Shown one piece after another: positions 61,709 to 64,000 of a DNA stretch of 64,000 bases. Position 1 is the stretch's first letter; every line of letters starts with the position of its first letter. The notes under the pieces were generated by a model. The model was not told the DNA's origin. It made no database searches and worked only from the letters and a program-made list of their open reading frames with translations. This DNA is from Brachybacterium sp042666875 (GTDB lineage Bacteria > Actinomycetota > Actinomycetes > Actinomycetales > Dermabacteraceae), in assembly GCF_042666875.1 (NCBI RefSeq), contig NZ_JBHTCX010000012.1, positions 496,001 through 560,000 on the forward strand, in the 5' to 3' direction. Both the position numbers and the translations under genes were made by a program.

Positions 61709-61763
61709 ATGACGCCCGGGCGCGGCGGGGCGCCCGGGCGCGCCATGACGCCCGGGCGCGGCG
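61709..61763. repeat. GC-only direct and inverted repeats
   Basis: ATGACGCCCGGGCGCGGCG occurs at 61709-61727 and 61745-61763, a 36-base period, with a third copy of GCGCCCGGGCGC between them. Each unit contains the self-complementary core CGCCCGGGCG, so the block can form strong hairpins. It lies between the hemerythrin and a small acidic gene. Confidence 0.7.
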
Positions 61764-61836
61764 CGGCGCGGCGCTTCGCCACGCCCGCATCGGCCGCGTT
61801 GATTGCGTTTCCAGGATTTCCGGGGAGGATAGAGCA

Positions 61837-62022
61837 ATGGAGCACGCCACGGAGAAGAGTCCGTACGACATGAGCGAGCAACAGCGTGACGAGGAAGGGC
61901 AGGCCGACTTCCGGCCGCCGTCCGCGACGGCATCCCATGACGCCTGCCCCGTCGAACCCGCGATCCCCACCCTGCCGCCGCTGCATCCGCTCAGCGACGA
62001 GGCGCCGCAGGAAGGCGAGTAG
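61837..62022 (+). CDS. Small hypothetical protein
   Basis: This is a 61-residue polar protein (EKSPYDMSEQQRDEEGQADF, then a Pro-rich end) with no recognisable family and probably little fold. The ATG follows GGGGAGG by eight bases, a good ribosome-binding site, which is the main support. The stop lies six bases from the end of the convergent VOC gene. Confidence 0.45.
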   Translation: MEHATEKSPYDMSEQQRDEEGQADFRPPSATASHDACPVEPAIPTLPPLHPLSDEAPQEGE

Positions 62023-62028
62023 GGGCGC

Positions 62029-62451
62029 TCACCCGTCGCCGTTCGAGGATGAGCCCTGCATCGCGGCGACCTCCGCCTCGGATCGCAGGATGCAGAACTC
62101 ATTGCCCTCGGGGTCCGCGAGAACGACCCACCCGCTGCCCGGTCCGTACTTCCCGCGGTGGTCGGCGATCTCGACAGCTCCGATCCCGCGCAGGCGCTCG
62201 AGCTCCGCGTCACGGGTCCCCTCCCGTGGACGCAGATCGAAGTGCATTCTGTTCTTGACGGTCTTGGACTCCGGCACCTCGAGGAACAGCACCGTGTGCC
62301 CGGACTCGGGATCGCGGATCACGCACCCCTCGTCTCCGGGCTCACGGGGATCCTCGGGATCGTCCTCGTAGCCGAGGACCTGCTTCCAGAATCCGGAGAG
62401 GGCATAGGCGTCGGCGCAGTCGACGGAGGTGTGCGAGACGAAGCTGCTCAT
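62029..62451 (-). CDS. VOC-family protein
   Basis: This is a 140-residue single-chain VOC protein. The first module has SHTSVDCADAYALSGFWKQVLGY, the second MHFDLRP and WVVLADPEGNEFCIL with the terminal Glu ligand. This is the glyoxalase-like actinobacterial group with DPEGNEFC. The ATG at 62451 is preferred over one at 62475. The substrate is unknown. Confidence 0.82.
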   Translation of the reverse strand: MSSFVSHTSVDCADAYALSGFWKQVLGYEDDPEDPREPGDEGCVIRDPESGHTVLFLEVPESKTVKNRMHFDLRPREGTRDAELERLRGIGAVEIADHRGKYGPGSGWVVLADPEGNEFCILRSEAEVAAMQGSSSNGDG

Positions 62452-62612
62452 CGCCACAGCGTAGGAAGCGGCCACGGGACGCTCAAGAGGTCGGCCGGCA
62501 CGCGGCTCCTGCCGGCGAGCACCACGGCCCTGACCCCATCGGGCGTTCCCGCGGGGACGCGTTCGCGGAACGTCAGCGCGCGGGGGACGGAATGTCTCTA
62601 CGATCGTGCCCC

Positions 62613-63680
62613 ATGATCACGGACACTGCAGTCTGGAACGACCACGCCCAGCTCGCGCAGAGCAGCCTCGACCGGCTCTTCGGCACTGATCGTCCCGGCC
62701 ACCTTGAGAATGCTCATCCCGCCGGCAGCATCGGCGGGGACACCTTCAACTACTGGTGGCTGGCCCACGTCATGGACTGCCGTCTGGACGCGTACGAGCG
62801 CACCGGGGACCACCGCTGGACCGAGGCGGCCCGAGAGGTGCGCGACGAGATCGTCGCCCGCAATGGGGGATCGCTGGTCAACGACTACTTCGACGACATG
62901 CTGTGGTTCGCGCTCGCACTGGTGCGGTTGTTCGACGCCACCGGGAACCAGCAGGATCTGACCGACGCCGAGTTCCTCGTCGACCACGTGATCGAGCACG
63001 GCTGGAACGACACCCTCGGTGAGAGCCTGGCCTGGCGCAAGCAGCAGCTGGACTACAAGAACTCCCCCGCCAACGGCCCGCTGATCATCCTGGCGCTCCG
63101 GCTCGCCGCACGGATCCCCGCCCAGGATGCCCAGCTGGCCGCCTACGCCGGGACTGCCATGGACTGGTGGGAGCGCACCCTGGTGGCGGTGGACGGCTTC
63201 GTCGAGGACGGCATCAACCGTGCGGGCGACGGACGGATCGACGTGCAGTGGCGCTTCACCTACAACCAGGGCCTCTACCTCGGCGCCTGCGTGGAGTGGT
63301 TCCGCCGCACCGGCGAGGGCGACTACCTGGTGCGGGCCCGGCGCACGGCCCGTACGGCCATCGCTGAGCTCAGCGACGGCTCCGTGTTCCGCGCCGAGGG
63401 CAATGGCGGCGACGAGGGCCTGTTCAAGGGAATCTTCTACCGGTACCTGGGGCTGCTCATCGAGGCGCTGCCCGAGGCGGACGACGATCGGCGCGCCTTC
63501 GAGGACTTCGTGCGCCGCGGCACCGATGCGCTGGTCGCCTCGGCTCGGCGCGAGGACGAGCTGCTGCGAGCCGGCAACGACTGGACCCTGCGCGAGGACG
63601 GCCCCATCCACTACTCCACGCAGCTCAGTGCGATGAAGGCCCTCGAGCAGCGGTGGCGGATCGAGGCGCGCGCCGCCTAG
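62613..63680 (+). CDS. GH76-family glycoside hydrolase (alpha-1,6-mannanase-like)
   Basis: This is a 355-residue (alpha/alpha)6 enzyme. The GH76 catalytic Asp-Asp pair is in VNDYFDDMLWFALAL (Asp94 and Asp95), and FTYNQGLYLGACVEWFR later carries the conserved Tyr-Asn-Gln. There is no signal peptide, so the enzyme is probably cytoplasmic, unlike secreted alpha-mannanases. The likely substrate is an alpha-1,6-mannoside or another oligosaccharide that enters the cell. The stop overlaps that of the convergent GNAT gene. Confidence 0.85.
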   Translation: MITDTAVWNDHAQLAQSSLDRLFGTDRPGHLENAHPAGSIGGDTFNYWWLAHVMDCRLDAYERTGDHRWTEAAREVRDEIVARNGGSLVNDYFDDMLWFALALVRLFDATGNQQDLTDAEFLVDHVIEHGWNDTLGESLAWRKQQLDYKNSPANGPLIILALRLAARIPAQDAQLAAYAGTAMDWWERTLVAVDGFVEDGINRAGDGRIDVQWRFTYNQGLYLGACVEWFRRTGEGDYLVRARRTARTAIAELSDGSVFRAEGNGGDEGLFKGIFYRYLGLLIEALPEADDDRRAFEDFVRRGTDALVASARREDELLRAGNDWTLREDGPIHYSTQLSAMKALEQRWRIEARAA

Positions 63681-64000
63681 TTCCGCGGTCCGGGAAGATC
63701 GCGGGTCATGAACACGCTGTGGGGATCGGCGACATAGGCACCGAACGGCGGGCATTCGCGGAACCCGTGACGGGCATACAGCGCCCGGGCCGGGGCGAAG
63801 AACTCCGCCGAACCGGTCTCCAGCGAGATACGGGCCGCGCCCCATCGCCGGGCCTCGACCATCACGTGCTCCAGCAGTGCCGTCGCGATGCCTCGTCCGC
63901 GCAGGGCCGGGTCGGTACGCATGCTCTTGAGCTCCACATGGTCGGGCTCGAGTCGGGACAGCGCGACCGTCCCGGCCGGCGCCGACCCGACCTCGGCGAC
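63677..64000 (-). CDS. Partial GNAT-family N-acetyltransferase, C-terminal part
   Basis: This is the C-terminal 107 residues of an acetyltransferase whose start lies beyond the right edge. The acetyl-CoA loop is DPALRGRGIATALLEHVM, and the end has ARALYARHGFRECPPFG. An upstream strand (GTVALSRLEPDHVELKSM) matches beta4 of the fold. The reading frame stays open to base 64000, so the gene is truncated only by the window. Confidence 0.85.
   Translation of the reverse strand, partial: VAEVGSAPAGTVALSRLEPDHVELKSMRTDPALRGRGIATALLEHVMVEARRWGAARISLETGSAEFFAPARALYARHGFRECPPFGAYVADPHSVFMTRDLPGPRN

Overview
The window is about 64 kb of very GC-rich, densely packed bacterial chromosome. It shows GTG starts, ATGA/GTGA stop-start overlaps in most operons, Tat-type lipoprotein leaders and siroheme-dependent NirBD, which together point to an actinobacterium. 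A Micrococcales member such as Brachybacterium would fit, but that genus is inference. I see no rRNA, tRNA, CRISPR array, integrase, transposase or phage structural gene. This is metabolic and regulatory chromosome with several catabolic modules that look swappable.

Left part (1-16.4 kb). A truncated CMD-family gene and a DUF3883 nuclease-like gene are followed by two ABC sugar-uptake systems, neither with its own ATPase. The first (1465-7709, leftward) is solute-binding protein, two permeases, ThuA, a Gfo/Idh/MocA dehydrogenase and a LacI repressor. It resembles rhizobial thuEFG-AB, and its upstream region carries two copies of a probable LacI operator. The second (9232-16438) is a sugar-phosphate isomerase-like gene divergent from a ROK repressor, then binding protein, two permeases, a two-domain VOC protein and an aldo/keto reductase. 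Matching 19-bp inverted repeats lie at both of its promoters. A Tat-exported endonuclease/exonuclease/phosphatase-fold protein sits between the two systems.

Middle part (16.7-37 kb). A stress-type SDR with a small acidic protein is followed, across a terminator, by a seven-gene leftward operon (18008-25335): a fumarase-fold C-N/C-O lyase, GNAT, polar amino-acid ABC transporter, MmgE/PrpD protein and M20 peptidase. This pairing recalls pathways for N-substituted aspartates such as iminodisuccinate. The divergent regulator position holds only a wrecked LysR start fused to the tail of a DUF1028 gene. Next come an Ltp-type membrane-anchored repeat protein with a strong terminator, a VanX-like D-Ala-D-Ala dipeptidase, two small zinc-ribbon proteins, a DUF998 membrane protein, RecQ, a membrane protein of unknown family, a GH13 enzyme coupled to an LLM flavin oxidoreductase, and a Tat-exported metallophosphoesterase.

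Right part (37-64 kb). A peptide ABC operon (dppA-B-C and a fused DF ATPase) is divergent from an MFS transporter and an SMP-30 lactonase. After several small enzymes and a LysR/aldo-keto reductase pair comes a complete nirC-nirB-nirD-cobA-hemD-cbiX operon for nitrite uptake, assimilatory reduction and siroheme synthesis, with a GlnR-like box upstream. A NYN-LOTUS RNase-like protein follows, then a D-amino-acid module (D-aminoacylase-type hydrolase, PLP D-amino-acid lyase and divergent RidA), a hemerythrin, a small VOC protein, a cytoplasmic GH76 enzyme and a truncated GNAT gene.
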